NCBI GenBank assembly: GCA_017435365.1
Contig: JAFSFD010000015.1
Span: 1 to 50,951 of the forward strand
From: Akkermansia sp.
GTDB lineage: Bacteria; Verrucomicrobiota; Verrucomicrobiia; Verrucomicrobiales; Akkermansiaceae
Length of the DNA stretch: 50,951 nucleotides
Reading direction: 5' to 3'
The notes beneath the pieces were generated by a model that was given only the letters and a program-made list of their open reading frames with translations, had not been told where the DNA came from and searched no databases. The stretch's first letter is position 1. Each line of letters starts with the position of its first letter. Both the position numbers and the translations under genes were made by a program. This document shows, piece by piece, positions 24,412 through 33,205 of this stretch.

Positions 24412-27018
24412 ATGGATAACCTCGATGACTACCAGAACGCACGCAAAGCAGCGGCAGACCGCCGCCGCAAGCGCCGTGCCGCCAAGGAAAAAGTAGTCAT
24501 TCACCGCAATCCGGCCAGCTGGTGGAAGCGCGTGTTGCTCCGCGTCTGCATGGTGATAGGTGTGGCGGCCATCACGCTGGGCCTCATCGGGTATGCCTTG
24601 TTCACCTCGGTCACGGCCAAGTATCAGAAATGGGCAGAGGAGTTCAATCTGGAGGATATCAACAACCTGGACCATCCCTGCATTATCTTTGACCGTAATG
24701 GCGAGGAAATCGGCCGCATCTATGATGAGAATCGCAGCTATGTGACCTACGATAAAATCTCCCGCGCCATGATTGATGCGCTCGTGGCGCAGGAGGATAA
24801 GAATTTCTGGACGCACAACGGTTTTGACCCGGTTGGCATCATCCGTGCGGCCAAGGAAGCTGCCGCTGCCGGTGGTCAGGCCAATCAGGGTGCTTCCACC
24901 ATTACCCAGCAGCTGGCCCGCAATGCCTATGACCTGGAGCAGCGCACCGCCGCCCGCGGTGGCAGCCGCTATGAGCGCAAGGTGGTGGAAATATTCCTCG
25001 CGATGCGTATTGAGCAGAAGTACGATAAGCAGCAGATTCTGGAGTTCTATATCAACCGCGTGTATTTCGGCCGCGGTTTCTACGGTATCCGTGCGGCTTC
25101 CCTGGGCTATTTCGGTAAGGAACCGGCAGACCTGACCGTGCGCGAGGCCGCCAGTATTGCCGCTCTCATCAAGAACCCGGAGAACTACAACCCGCTGCGC
25201 AATGCCAAGCTCAACTGGAAGTGGCGCAACGATGTGATAGACCGCATGCAGCGCGCCGGCATGCTCACGGCCGGGGAAGCCGCCCGTCAGAAAGAGACGG
25301 AGCTGGGTCTGAACCCCAAGCCGCTGAAGCGCAACACATCGTTCCTTCATGCGCTTGTGCAGCAGCAGGCTATCAGTATTTTCCAGAACCCGGAGCGTGG
25401 CGAGGAAATCGTCAAGAGCCGCGGCATCAAGATTCACACCACCATCGACCGCAAGATGCAGGAGGCCGCAGAGCAGGCCCTGCGCAGCCAGCTGGAGAAA
25501 GTCGAGGCTCGGGAGGATTACTCCCACGTGCGCTTCCACGAGGCCAAAGACCCGCGTTGTGCTCAGCACCGCTATGTGGATGGTGCCGTCCTTGCAGTAG
25601 ATAATGCCACGGGCGGGGTACTGGTCTATGTGGGCGGCCGCAGTTTTGACCGCGATAACTTCGATATCATCGAGAGCGGGCGCCGCTCCGTGGGCACTGC
25701 CATGCTGCCCTTCCTCTACATGTGCGCGTTCGACAATGGCTACTCCCCCTGTTCCCGCCTGCTGGATGATGCTCTGGATAACCGTCTGGCCGGTATCGGC
25801 GGCACGGAAGGTATACTTGGCGAGTGGGGCATGGAAGTAGAGAAGGGCCGCTACCTGGATTCCATCACTCTGCGCCAGAGCCTGGAGTGGTCCAAGATTG
25901 CGGCTTCTGCCCGCCTGGGCATTGCGCTCGGGTCTCACCCGACGAAGGGAGCCCGTTGTTTTCAGGATACGCTGACGGCAGTCGGCATCACCCCGCCTCC
26001 GCGCAACCCGAACAGCACGGAGCTCAAGCCTCAGTATTACCCCCGCGTTTACCTCGGCACAGAACCTGTCTCCCTGAAGGAGATGACCATGGCCTATACC
26101 GTGTTCCCGAACATCGGCAAGCGCCCCATTGCTCCCTACGTTGTCACCAAGATTACGGACAGCAACGGTAAAATCCTTTGGGAGAATCCCCTCTCTGTCA
26201 CCCACCGCATGGTGCGCAGCACCTCACCTTGCACGGCCTACCGCCTGCACAGCATCATGCGCGAATCTCTGGAAAAGGGCTCGGCCCAGCGTGTGCGTCC
26301 CCTGCTGCCTGAAAACTTCGGCGGCGCCGTGAAGAGCGGTACGAATTATGATTTCTCGGATAACGCGCTGTTCGGCTACACCAGCAGCTTCACCTGCGGT
26401 ATCTGGATGGGCTATCTGAACGACCACCAGCCCATCTATCCCCAGGCATTCGGCTCGGATACATGCGCGCCCGTCTTCTCTGCTGTGTTGGCGGCTTCTG
26501 CCGGTCGCTATGAGGATGCGCCCATCTCTCACCCGCCCGATACGGAGGAGGTGGAAATCTGCCTTTCCTCCGGCCAGATTGCCACGAACTTCTGTTTTGA
26601 GACCGTCATGAAGGATGGCAAGCCCGGCTACGTGCGCCCCACGTACCGCGAGTATATTCCCAAGGGTGATGTGTCGCTCGGTCAGTGCCTCATTCACGGA
26701 GACGGTACCCCCTCGCTCATGGATTTCATGGAATCCCACCCGGAGCACATGAACTCCTCCCGCGTGCTGCCTGTCGTGCCGGTGCTACCGCGCAGTTCTG
26801 CGCTTATCGGTGAGGACCCCTACGATTGTGAGCTGACGCTGAATCCGCGCTATAAGGACGCCACCGACCTGGCCGAGAGTGCCGCCACGGCAGAGGAGGT
26901 ATCCGGTGCGGAAGATGATTCCCCGGAAGAGGTGGATGCCCCCACCCTTGATACAGACTTGCAGATAAACGCGCCCCGACCGCTTCGCCACTTACCCCTG
27001 GTACCCCTTCAGATATAA
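24412..27018 (+). CDS. Class A penicillin-binding protein with degenerate transpeptidase site
   Basis: The 868-residue protein has a basic cytoplasmic tail, one membrane helix (about 43-64), then a GT51 peptidoglycan glycosyltransferase domain. Its motifs are intact: QEDKNFWTHNGFD (catalytic E128), GASTITQQLARN and KVVEIFLAMRIEQ. The transpeptidase domain (about 385-720) is recognisable but damaged. Where S-x-x-K is expected (GSxxKP) it has G-T-A-M-L-P (T429, L432). The S-x-N position reads S494-K-I496. Only the third motif KSGT (K641-T644) remains. It probably polymerises glycan strands but cannot crosslink by the usual acyl-enzyme route. The C-terminal 100 residues are acidic and Pro-rich. 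The next gene's promoter lies in its last codons. Confidence 0.93.
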   Translation: MDNLDDYQNARKAAADRRRKRRAAKEKVVIHRNPASWWKRVLLRVCMVIGVAAITLGLIGYALFTSVTAKYQKWAEEFNLEDINNLDHPCIIFDRNGEEIGRIYDENRSYVTYDKISRAMIDALVAQEDKNFWTHNGFDPVGIIRAAKEAAAAGGQANQGASTITQQLARNAYDLEQRTAARGGSRYERKVVEIFLAMRIEQKYDKQQILEFYINRVYFGRGFYGIRAASLGYFGKEPADLTVREAASIAALIKNPENYNPLRNAKLNWKWRNDVIDRMQRAGMLTAGEAARQKETELGLNPKPLKRNTSFLHALVQQQAISIFQNPERGEEIVKSRGIKIHTTIDRKMQEAAEQALRSQLEKVEAREDYSHVRFHEAKDPRCAQHRYVDGAVLAVDNATGGVLVYVGGRSFDRDNFDIIESGRRSVGTAMLPFLYMCAFDNGYSPCSRLLDDALDNRLAGIGGTEGILGEWGMEVEKGRYLDSITLRQSLEWSKIAASARLGIALGSHPTKGARCFQDTLTAVGITPPPRNPNSTELKPQYYPRVYLGTEPVSLKEMTMAYTVFPNIGKRPIAPYVVTKITDSNGKILWENPLSVTHRMVRSTSPCTAYRLHSIMRESLEKGSAQRVRPLLPENFGGAVKSGTNYDFSDNALFGYTSSFTCGIWMGYLNDHQPIYPQAFGSDTCAPVFSAVLAASAGRYEDAPISHPPDTEEVEICLSSGQIATNFCFETVMKDGKPGYVRPTYREYIPKGDVSLGQCLIHGDGTPSLMDFMESHPEHMNSSRVLPVVPVLPRSSALIGEDPYDCELTLNPRYKDATDLAESAATAEEVSGAEDDSPEEVDAPTLDTDLQINAPRPLRHLPLVPLQI

Positions 27019-27019
27019 T
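26991..27019 (+). promoter_or_regulatory. Promoter of the 27027-29647 pair, leaderless type
   Basis: A perfect TATAAT (27014-27019) spans the stop codon of the PBP gene and ends 7 bp before ATG 27027. The -35 is weak (CTTACC at 26991-26996 with 17 bp). Confidence 0.55.
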
Positions 27020-27026
27020 TCGTCCT

Positions 27027-28436
27027 ATGGATTCCTTTACTCAGACTCTTGCAGCAACGCAGGAAAAGGCCTTCGAAATCAACATGGATAAAGGAGTGTA
27101 CGGCTCCTTTGCAGAAATCGGCGCCGGGCAGGAGACCGCCAACTGGTTCTTCCGCTCTTCAGGCGCTGCCGGCACGGTGGCCAAGACCATCTCCGCTTAT
27201 GATATGACCGTGAGCGATACCCTCTACGGCCAGGCCCGGCGCTATGTTTCGGAGGAGCGTCTGAAGCAGATGATGGATTACGAATACACCCAGCTGCTCG
27301 ACCGCCTGGGCGAGAAACGCGGCAAGGATACCTGCTTCTTCGCTTTCTGTAATACGGTGAAAGCCAAGGGTTACCGCGATAATGGCCCGTGGTCTGCCTG
27401 GATTGGCGTGCGCTTCCAGCTGAAACCCGGTCTGCCAGCCAGCGATTTCGTGATGCACGTGCGCCTGCTGGTGCCCGACCACGATTTGCAGATGCGCATC
27501 CTTGGCATTCTGGGGGTGAACCTGCTGTATGCACTTTTCTACAAGCTGGAGCGCATGGAGCATTTTGTGCAGAGCGTAGGCGATAATCTGGACCGCGCGT
27601 TCTATGAAATTGATTTCATGCGTTTCAGCGGCCACGGTTTCGGCATGTTCGATAACCGCATCCTGGCGCTGGAGCTGGTGCGCAACGGCCTCTCCGAGGC
27701 CACCCTCATCTGCCCGGATGGCTCCGTGGCCCAGCCGGCGGATTATCTGTACAAGCGCCCCATCGTGCTCATGCGCGGCAGTTTCCTCCCAGTGTGCAAC
27801 ATTCACCTGGAGATGATGGATGCCGTGCGCGCCAAGTTCCTGGAGAGTCTGCCGGTGGAGCAGCACGCCCGCGTGGTGGATATCTGCGAGATTTCTCTCT
27901 CCAACCTCCTGCGTGGCAAGAATGTGGATTTGCTCGAGTTCCTGGATCGCATCGAGGCGCTCGCTGCCGAGGGCAAGATGGTGATGGTCACCGATATCGC
28001 CCGTTTCCACCGCATTTCCACGCTCTTGAGCCAGTATACCAGGGAGCCGGTGGCTATTGCGCTTTCCATCGGCCTTCTCAATGAGATTTTCAAGGATAAG
28101 TGGGCAGAGGACACCCCCGGCGGCATTCTGGCCACGGCAGGGCATATCTTCGTGAACAAGACCAAGTTCTACGTGACGCCCTGGATTAACCGCACCACAG
28201 GGGAGTTCGTGACCGCCGGCACTTACAAGGCCCCGGAGAAGTACCACTACCTCTACCGCCACCTGCGAGAGACCGGGTGCATCATCGAAGTGCCCTATTT
28301 CAACCAGAAACTCCTGTTCCAGACTCCGCGGGATATCGTGCGCATGATTAAGAACGGCGATTCGCACTGGTGCGAGTATGTGCCGGAAACCGCCCACCGC
28401 CTGGTGGAGCACATCAGGGAAGAGGGGGAGAAGTGA
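27027..28436 (+). CDS. Conserved cytoplasmic protein of unknown function
   Basis: The 469-residue protein lacks a signal peptide and membrane helices. Its opening EKAFEINMDKGVYGSFAEIG and the following GAAGTVAKTISAYDM are strongly reminiscent of a widespread uncharacterised bacterial family. I recall that family carrying unreliable automatic names (TonB-dependent receptor, nicotinamide-nucleotide adenylyltransferase). Neither name fits: there is no signal or barrel and no HxGH motif. I give no function. It shares one base with the start of sufS (TGATG), so the two are translated together. That suggests a link to sulfur or iron-sulfur metabolism, which is inference only. Confidence 0.8.
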   Translation: MDSFTQTLAATQEKAFEINMDKGVYGSFAEIGAGQETANWFFRSSGAAGTVAKTISAYDMTVSDTLYGQARRYVSEERLKQMMDYEYTQLLDRLGEKRGKDTCFFAFCNTVKAKGYRDNGPWSAWIGVRFQLKPGLPASDFVMHVRLLVPDHDLQMRILGILGVNLLYALFYKLERMEHFVQSVGDNLDRAFYEIDFMRFSGHGFGMFDNRILALELVRNGLSEATLICPDGSVAQPADYLYKRPIVLMRGSFLPVCNIHLEMMDAVRAKFLESLPVEQHARVVDICEISLSNLLRGKNVDLLEFLDRIEALAAEGKMVMVTDIARFHRISTLLSQYTREPVAIALSIGLLNEIFKDKWAEDTPGGILATAGHIFVNKTKFYVTPWINRTTGEFVTAGTYKAPEKYHYLYRHLRETGCIIEVPYFNQKLLFQTPRDIVRMIKNGDSHWCEYVPETAHRLVEHIREEGEK

Positions 28437-29647
28437 TGGATTACCGCGCAGATTTCCCCATATTGTCCACGATGCTGGGCAAGCGCCGGCTGGTGTACCT
28501 CGACAACGCTGCCACCACCCAGAAACCCACCTGCGTGCTGGAGGCCGGGCGCCTGTATTACGAGCAGCAGAACTCCAACATCCACCGTGGCGCCCACTAC
28601 CTCAGCCGCCTGGCAACGGAGGAGCACGAGAAAGCCCGCGAAACTGTGGCGGATTTCCTGCACGCTGCCAGCTCACGCGAGGTTATCTTCACCAGCGGCT
28701 GCACCGCCGGCATCAATCTCGTGGCGCAGACCCTGGCGCTCTCGGGGCTCATCGGGGCAGGGGATGAAATCATCGCGACCACCGATGCGCACCACTCCAA
28801 CATCGTGCCCTGGCAGATGCTCTGCGGCCGCGTGGGGGCGAAGTTGCTTCCCGTGCCGCTCACGGCGGAACTCACTTTCGACATGGAGGCATATCACCGC
28901 CTGCTGTCGCCACGCTCCAGGCTGGTGGCTGTGCCGTATATTTCCAATGCACTGGGAGCCATCAACCCCGTACAGCAGATTATTGCCGATGCCAAGCGCA
29001 ACAACCCCGCCACCCTCGTGCTGGTGGACGGTGCGCAAAGCACTGCGCACCTCCCCGTGAATGTGCAGGAACTCGGCTGCGATTTCTACGCCTTCTCCGG
29101 CCACAAGGTCTATGCCCCCACCGGCACCGGTGCCCTCTGGGGACGCGAGGAAGTGCTGGAAATGCTCCCGCCCTGGCTTGGCGGCGGCGAGATGATAAGC
29201 GAGGTTACTTTCGAGAAAACCACCTACAACACACTGCCCTTCAAGTACGAAGCCGGCACCCCCAACATCGGCGGCAACATCGTGCTCGCCGCAGCCCTGC
29301 GCTATGTGCAGGAAATCGGCCTGGCGAAAATCGATGCACACGAAATGGCCCTCACCCGCCGCATGTACGATGGATTGCAGGAGCTCGGCGTGAACATCCT
29401 CGGCCCCCGCGACAGCCGCGGTGCCCTCATCTCCATCACGGTGCCCGGCGTCCACCACTACGACCTCGGTACCCTGCTGGACCAGATGGCCATCGCGGTG
29501 CGCACCGGTCACCATTGCTGCCAGCCCTTCATGCAATCCCTCGGCATCACCGGCACCACCCGCTACTCCTTCGCCCTCTATAACACCATGGATGAAGTCG
29601 ATGCCGCCCTCTCCGCCACTGCCCGGGCTCTGGACATGTTGCGTTAG
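28436..29647 (+). CDS. sufS: Cysteine desulfurase, SufS type
   Basis: SufS takes sulfur from cysteine through a PLP intermediate and passes it on as a persulfide for iron-sulfur clusters. The 403-residue protein has YLDNAATTQKP, TDAHHSNIVPW, the PLP lysine in SGHKVYAPTG (K224) and the catalytic loop RTGHHCCQP (C361), typical of type II (SufS/CsdA) enzymes. C361 is followed by a second Cys where Ala is usual. ATG 28436 overlaps the upstream stop by one base. No sufBCD or sufU follows within the window. Confidence 0.93.
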   Translation: MDYRADFPILSTMLGKRRLVYLDNAATTQKPTCVLEAGRLYYEQQNSNIHRGAHYLSRLATEEHEKARETVADFLHAASSREVIFTSGCTAGINLVAQTLALSGLIGAGDEIIATTDAHHSNIVPWQMLCGRVGAKLLPVPLTAELTFDMEAYHRLLSPRSRLVAVPYISNALGAINPVQQIIADAKRNNPATLVLVDGAQSTAHLPVNVQELGCDFYAFSGHKVYAPTGTGALWGREEVLEMLPPWLGGGEMISEVTFEKTTYNTLPFKYEAGTPNIGGNIVLAAALRYVQEIGLAKIDAHEMALTRRMYDGLQELGVNILGPRDSRGALISITVPGVHHYDLGTLLDQMAIAVRTGHHCCQPFMQSLGITGTTRYSFALYNTMDEVDAALSATARALDMLR

Positions 29648-29688
29648 CCTTGCGAATCTTTCCTGCGCTCTTGCGTATCGGGGGCCTG

Positions 29689-30200
29689 TCAATTTCTTCT
29701 TCGGCGGCGGGCGGCGAGCGCGGCCAGAGCCAGCAGGCTCAGGGTGCTGGTGGCCGGCTCCGGAATACTGAGGCCGGAGATGGTGATGACCAGATCACCC
29801 GCATTGATGCCTGTGCCTGCATGCTATGCTGGCCCTCCCGTACATTGGTGTAGTGAATCCGGCCATCATTGCCCAGGGTCACGGAATGTCCCTGGTCCTT
29901 CGTCTGCAGGAGCCCGCCTTGCACTGTGATGGCTCCTTTGAAATTGTTGGCCTCGTGATTCAGTACGATGGTGCATTCGGGCGCACCTTGCGCCATTCGT
30001 ACATGTGGCCAGCCGACCCGGTAAGCGTGGTGTGAACCTCCACCCCCTTGCCAATCACATAGCCGGCGTGGTTGAACTGGTAGCTTCCATCCCCGCCGGA
30101 GTAAATATCGAAGCGGGCGCTTTCCTGCCCCGTCCCCAGGACAAACTGAGCATAGCCGATACCCAGGTCAACTGTGGCATCCAGCACGATCTCACAAAAT
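29689..30200 (-). pseudogene. Decayed PEP-CTERM surface protein gene
   Basis: The minus strand holds pieces of one protein in different frames. An upstream part (about 30200-29960) reads GYAQFVLGTGQESARFDIY. A middle part (29996 to about 29790) reads ANNFKGAITVQGGLLQTKD and GRIHYTNVREGQHS. The last part reads GDLVITISGLSIPEPATST, then a Leu/Ala helix and five Arg before TGA at 29689-29691. That end is a canonical PEP-CTERM sorting signal. At least two frameshifts are needed to join the parts and no good start exists upstream. It is a truncated, broken remnant of an exported repeat protein. Confidence 0.8.
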
Positions 30201-30244
30201 CGTAGGGAGGCATGTGAGACATCTAATAATTTCTACTTTTTAGC

Positions 30245-30273
30245 TGGACATTTGATTTCCTATATGGTAGGAA
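30245..30273 (+). promoter_or_regulatory. Possible promoter / Shine-Dalgarno region of the GH35 gene
   Basis: TGGACA (30245-30250), 17 bp ending in TGG, TAGGAA (30268-30273), 6 bp before the ATG, matches the leaderless pattern. The same bases also read AGGAAGG, a good Shine-Dalgarno, so either or both readings may apply. Confidence 0.4.
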
Positions 30274-30279
30274 GGACGA

Positions 30280-32190
30280 ATGAAGCGAGTAATGCTAATG
30301 AGTCTGCTGGCGCTGATGCCGCTGGCGGCAGAGGCCGGAGTAGAAGCCATGAAGAATCTGCAGCAGCCCGTGGAGGGTAAGCCGGCGGTATTTTCTTTCG
30401 GGGGAGAAGGGGGGCGGGAGTTCATGCTGGATGGCGTGCCGTTCCAGATTCGCTCCGGCGAGATTCATCCGCAGCGCGTACCCCGCCAGCACTGGCGGCA
30501 CCGCATCCGCGCGGCCAAGGCTATGGGGCTGAATACGATAGCGTTCTATACATTCTGGAATGCACTGGAGCAGCCGGATGGCAGCTGGGATTTCAGCGGT
30601 CGCAATGATATCGGGGCTTTCATCGATATGTGCCAGGAGGAGGGCATGTGGGTGCTTTTCCGCCCCGGCCCCTATGTGTGTGGCGAGTGGGATCTGGGCG
30701 GACTGCCCACCTATCTGCTTAAGGATGACGAGACCAGGCTTCGCTACACCGGCAATGCGCAGTTCATGGAGGCGCAGACCCGCTATCTGGAAAAGATGGC
30801 GGAGATAGCCATTCCACGCCTGAGTAAAAATGGCGGCCCCATCCTCATGGTGCAGCTGGAGAATGAATACGGCAGTTATAAGAGTGAGCACGACGAGATG
30901 GCCTACATCGAATGGCTCAAGAATTTCTGGGAAAAGAAGGGCGCGGGGCCGTTCTATCTGTCGGAAGGCAGTTTCCCGCACCACCTCCGCTTTGTGCCCA
31001 GGGGGGTGGCCGTGGGGCTCGACCCTGCGGATAATGCCAGGCAGATGCAGACCGCATTGCGCGTAGCCCCCGGGGTGCCGGTGTTCAGCAGTGAGACTTA
31101 TCCTGGCTGGCTGCGCCACTGGGGCGAGGGGAACTGGACCCCCAGCCGCAATGCGCTTAATTCCGTGCGCTGGTATATGAAGGACGGCGTTTCGTTCAAC
31201 CTCTTCGTGCTGCATGGCGGCACGAGTTTCGGGCTCACTGCCGGGGCGAATACGAACCCGGATGGTTATAAGTTCGAGCCGGACCTCACCAGTTATGACT
31301 ATGGGTCACCCATCGGGGAAAATGGCAATTTAACGAAGGAGTATTTCGAATACCGCGATATCATCAAAGCAGCTTTGCCAGCTGAGGCCGAGCTGCCGGA
31401 ACCGGTGCAGCCTGTTGCCATGGAACTGCCGCCGTTCCGCCCCACGCTGGTGTGTGATTTCTGCGATATTCCCGGCGTGCAGGAAGAGGAAACCTTTGTC
31501 CGGCCCCCCACACTGGAGAGCCTGGGGCAGAATCAGGGACTTGCAGTCTACACCACCACCATCCCCGCAGGGCCGGGAGCCACGCTCAACTGCCCTGTGC
31601 ATGATTATGCTCTGGTCTACCTCGGTAATCAATACCTCGGGACTCTGGACAGGCGTTTGAATCAGACCTCTCTTGAGCTACCGGCGCGTGGTAGTGCGGC
31701 TTCGTTGAAAGTGGTGGTAGATACTTTCGGCCATGTGAACTTTTCCAAGTATATGGAGAAGGACCGCAAGGGGCTCATGGCGCCAGTCACGCTCGGTGAT
31801 TCAGAGTTGACCGGTTGGAAGGTCGAACGGATTGACCTCACCCGCCCGTTACCTGAACCGGTGCCGGGATCCGGTCATCTGCGGGGGCGCGAGCTGGGCG
31901 GCTTGTACCGCGCTGAAATCCAGGTGGACTCTCCGCTGGATACTTTCCTGGATATGACCGGATGGGAAAAGGGCTATGTGTGGGTGAACGGGATTCTGCT
32001 GGGGCGCTACTGGAACATTGGCCCGCAGGAGCGCCTGTATTGCCCCGGCGAGTTCCTGAAACAGGGGATAAATACGGTTGAGATCCTTGACCTGCATATG
32101 GTCACTTCCTCACCCCCCCCCGTCAGCGGAAAGAAGGAACGCAACATGGAGGTGCACAAGCATACGAAGAGCCTCAATAACCAGTGGTAA
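30280..32190 (+). CDS. GH35 beta-galactosidase, exported
   Basis: The 636-residue protein has a signal peptide cut after AEA (residue 19). The GH35 TIM barrel shows IRSGEIHPQRVPR, RPGPYVCGEWDLGGLP, the acid/base in VQLENEYGSY (E196) and the nucleophile in FSSETYPGW (E272). A beta-sandwich region (about 400-600) follows. The C-terminal 25 residues are basic and non-conserved. It should release terminal beta-galactose from oligosaccharides in the periplasm or outside the cell, which fits use of mucin glycans together with the GH20 enzymes nearby. It ends at a perfect hairpin shared with the convergent GT8 gene. Confidence 0.95.
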   Translation: MKRVMLMSLLALMPLAAEAGVEAMKNLQQPVEGKPAVFSFGGEGGREFMLDGVPFQIRSGEIHPQRVPRQHWRHRIRAAKAMGLNTIAFYTFWNALEQPDGSWDFSGRNDIGAFIDMCQEEGMWVLFRPGPYVCGEWDLGGLPTYLLKDDETRLRYTGNAQFMEAQTRYLEKMAEIAIPRLSKNGGPILMVQLENEYGSYKSEHDEMAYIEWLKNFWEKKGAGPFYLSEGSFPHHLRFVPRGVAVGLDPADNARQMQTALRVAPGVPVFSSETYPGWLRHWGEGNWTPSRNALNSVRWYMKDGVSFNLFVLHGGTSFGLTAGANTNPDGYKFEPDLTSYDYGSPIGENGNLTKEYFEYRDIIKAALPAEAELPEPVQPVAMELPPFRPTLVCDFCDIPGVQEEETFVRPPTLESLGQNQGLAVYTTTIPAGPGATLNCPVHDYALVYLGNQYLGTLDRRLNQTSLELPARGSAASLKVVVDTFGHVNFSKYMEKDRKGLMAPVTLGDSELTGWKVERIDLTRPLPEPVPGSGHLRGRELGGLYRAEIQVDSPLDTFLDMTGWEKGYVWVNGILLGRYWNIGPQERLYCPGEFLKQGINTVEILDLHMVTSSPPPVSGKKERNMEVHKHTKSLNNQW

Positions 32191-32198
32191 GTATCCGA

Positions 32199-32230
32199 AC
32201 AAAAGCCCGTGGGATTCCACGGGCTTTTGT
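32199..32230. terminator. Bidirectional terminator between GH35 and GT8 genes
   Basis: A perfect 14-bp stem (ACAAAAGCCCGTGG and complement) with loop GATT. The stem ends in T-runs on both strands (CTTTTGT), 8 bp after the GH35 stop and directly beside the GT8 stop. Confidence 0.9.
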
Positions 32231-32231
32231 G

Positions 32232-33203
32232 TTAGCGATGCTGCCCACCGCGCAGCGCATTCAGGAGCTTACCGAGCTGCCTGAGAAGCCCCGGAAAGGG
32301 CAGCAGGGCGGTAAAGACTGCCTTCAGCAGCGCTGCTGCCGGGCGCGGCATGCGGCTGAGCGAAATGAGCGGGTAGGGGATGCGCCGCTTCCATGGGGAA
32401 CTCTGCCAGAATCGGAAGAAATCCTGCTCCAGGGCATTGCGGGGGCCGGTCAGGATATTCGGCTTCATGGCCGCAAAGTGTACGATGGCCGGGGCTGCGT
32501 AGGCTGCTCGCGCCTCCTGGCTTTCGTTCTCCAACTGCTCCGAGAAGAGGGGAATGACGTTGTATTCCAGAGGCAGGGGGGTAATCTGCCCACGCAGCAC
32601 TGCATTCAGCACGTCCTGATCCGGCCAGATGAGCTCGCGCGTATGGTGCCGGGTTGCAGCAATCAGCCGCTGCGGAATCTGCATGCTGCGCATGGCGGGC
32701 AGCTGCATGACGAGCAGGGAGGAGTAGAAGTAGGGCGTGCCATCATCGGCCAGGCCGAACCTGCGGGGGAAGCTGCGCAGGTGCTGCCCGAATTCTTCGG
32801 CGTAGTGCCCCAGCACCACCCAGGGAACGGCTGCAATCGCTGTTTCCCCCAGCTCAGTGCGGTAAAGTTCGCCCAAATCCCGTCTGACCACCGTGTCGCA
32901 GTCCAGATAAATCACTCGCTCGATTGTATCCGGCAACAGCTGGGGAAGCAGGAAACGGTGATAAATGGGTGTGGGGAAGCGCCCGCCGCAGGGCAAATCC
33001 CGTAGTTTGTCGGCCACGTCATACCAGGAGATATTGGTGAAGCCGCCGAGTTGCAGCACCTTGCGGTCGACCCCGCTATCCAGTATATGGAAGTGATATT
33101 GAGTGCCTTCTGCGGCACTTTGCATGATGGAACGCAGACACAGCCCCAGCGGCACGGTGAATGCCTGGTTGGCGCTCAGGGCAATGTGAATGGTCTCGGG
33201 CAT
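32232..33203 (-). CDS. Glycosyltransferase family 8 protein
   Basis: The 323-residue cytoplasmic protein has the GT8 pattern: HIALSANQAFTVPLGLCLRS at the start, the metal-binding DxD in VIYLDCDTVVRRDL, LIWPDQDVLNAVLRG, and a C-terminal IVHFAAMKPN in place of the usual H-x2-G-x2-KPW. Members such as WaaI/WaaJ add galactose or glucose to LPS core, so a role in cell-surface glycan assembly is likely. The donor is not known. It starts 2 bp after the lnt stop and is probably co-transcribed with it. Confidence 0.85.
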   Translation of the reverse strand: MPETIHIALSANQAFTVPLGLCLRSIMQSAAEGTQYHFHILDSGVDRKVLQLGGFTNISWYDVADKLRDLPCGGRFPTPIYHRFLLPQLLPDTIERVIYLDCDTVVRRDLGELYRTELGETAIAAVPWVVLGHYAEEFGQHLRSFPRRFGLADDGTPYFYSSLLVMQLPAMRSMQIPQRLIAATRHHTRELIWPDQDVLNAVLRGQITPLPLEYNVIPLFSEQLENESQEARAAYAAPAIVHFAAMKPNILTGPRNALEQDFFRFWQSSPWKRRIPYPLISLSRMPRPAAALLKAVFTALLPFPGLLRQLGKLLNALRGGQHR

Positions 33204-33205
33204 GA

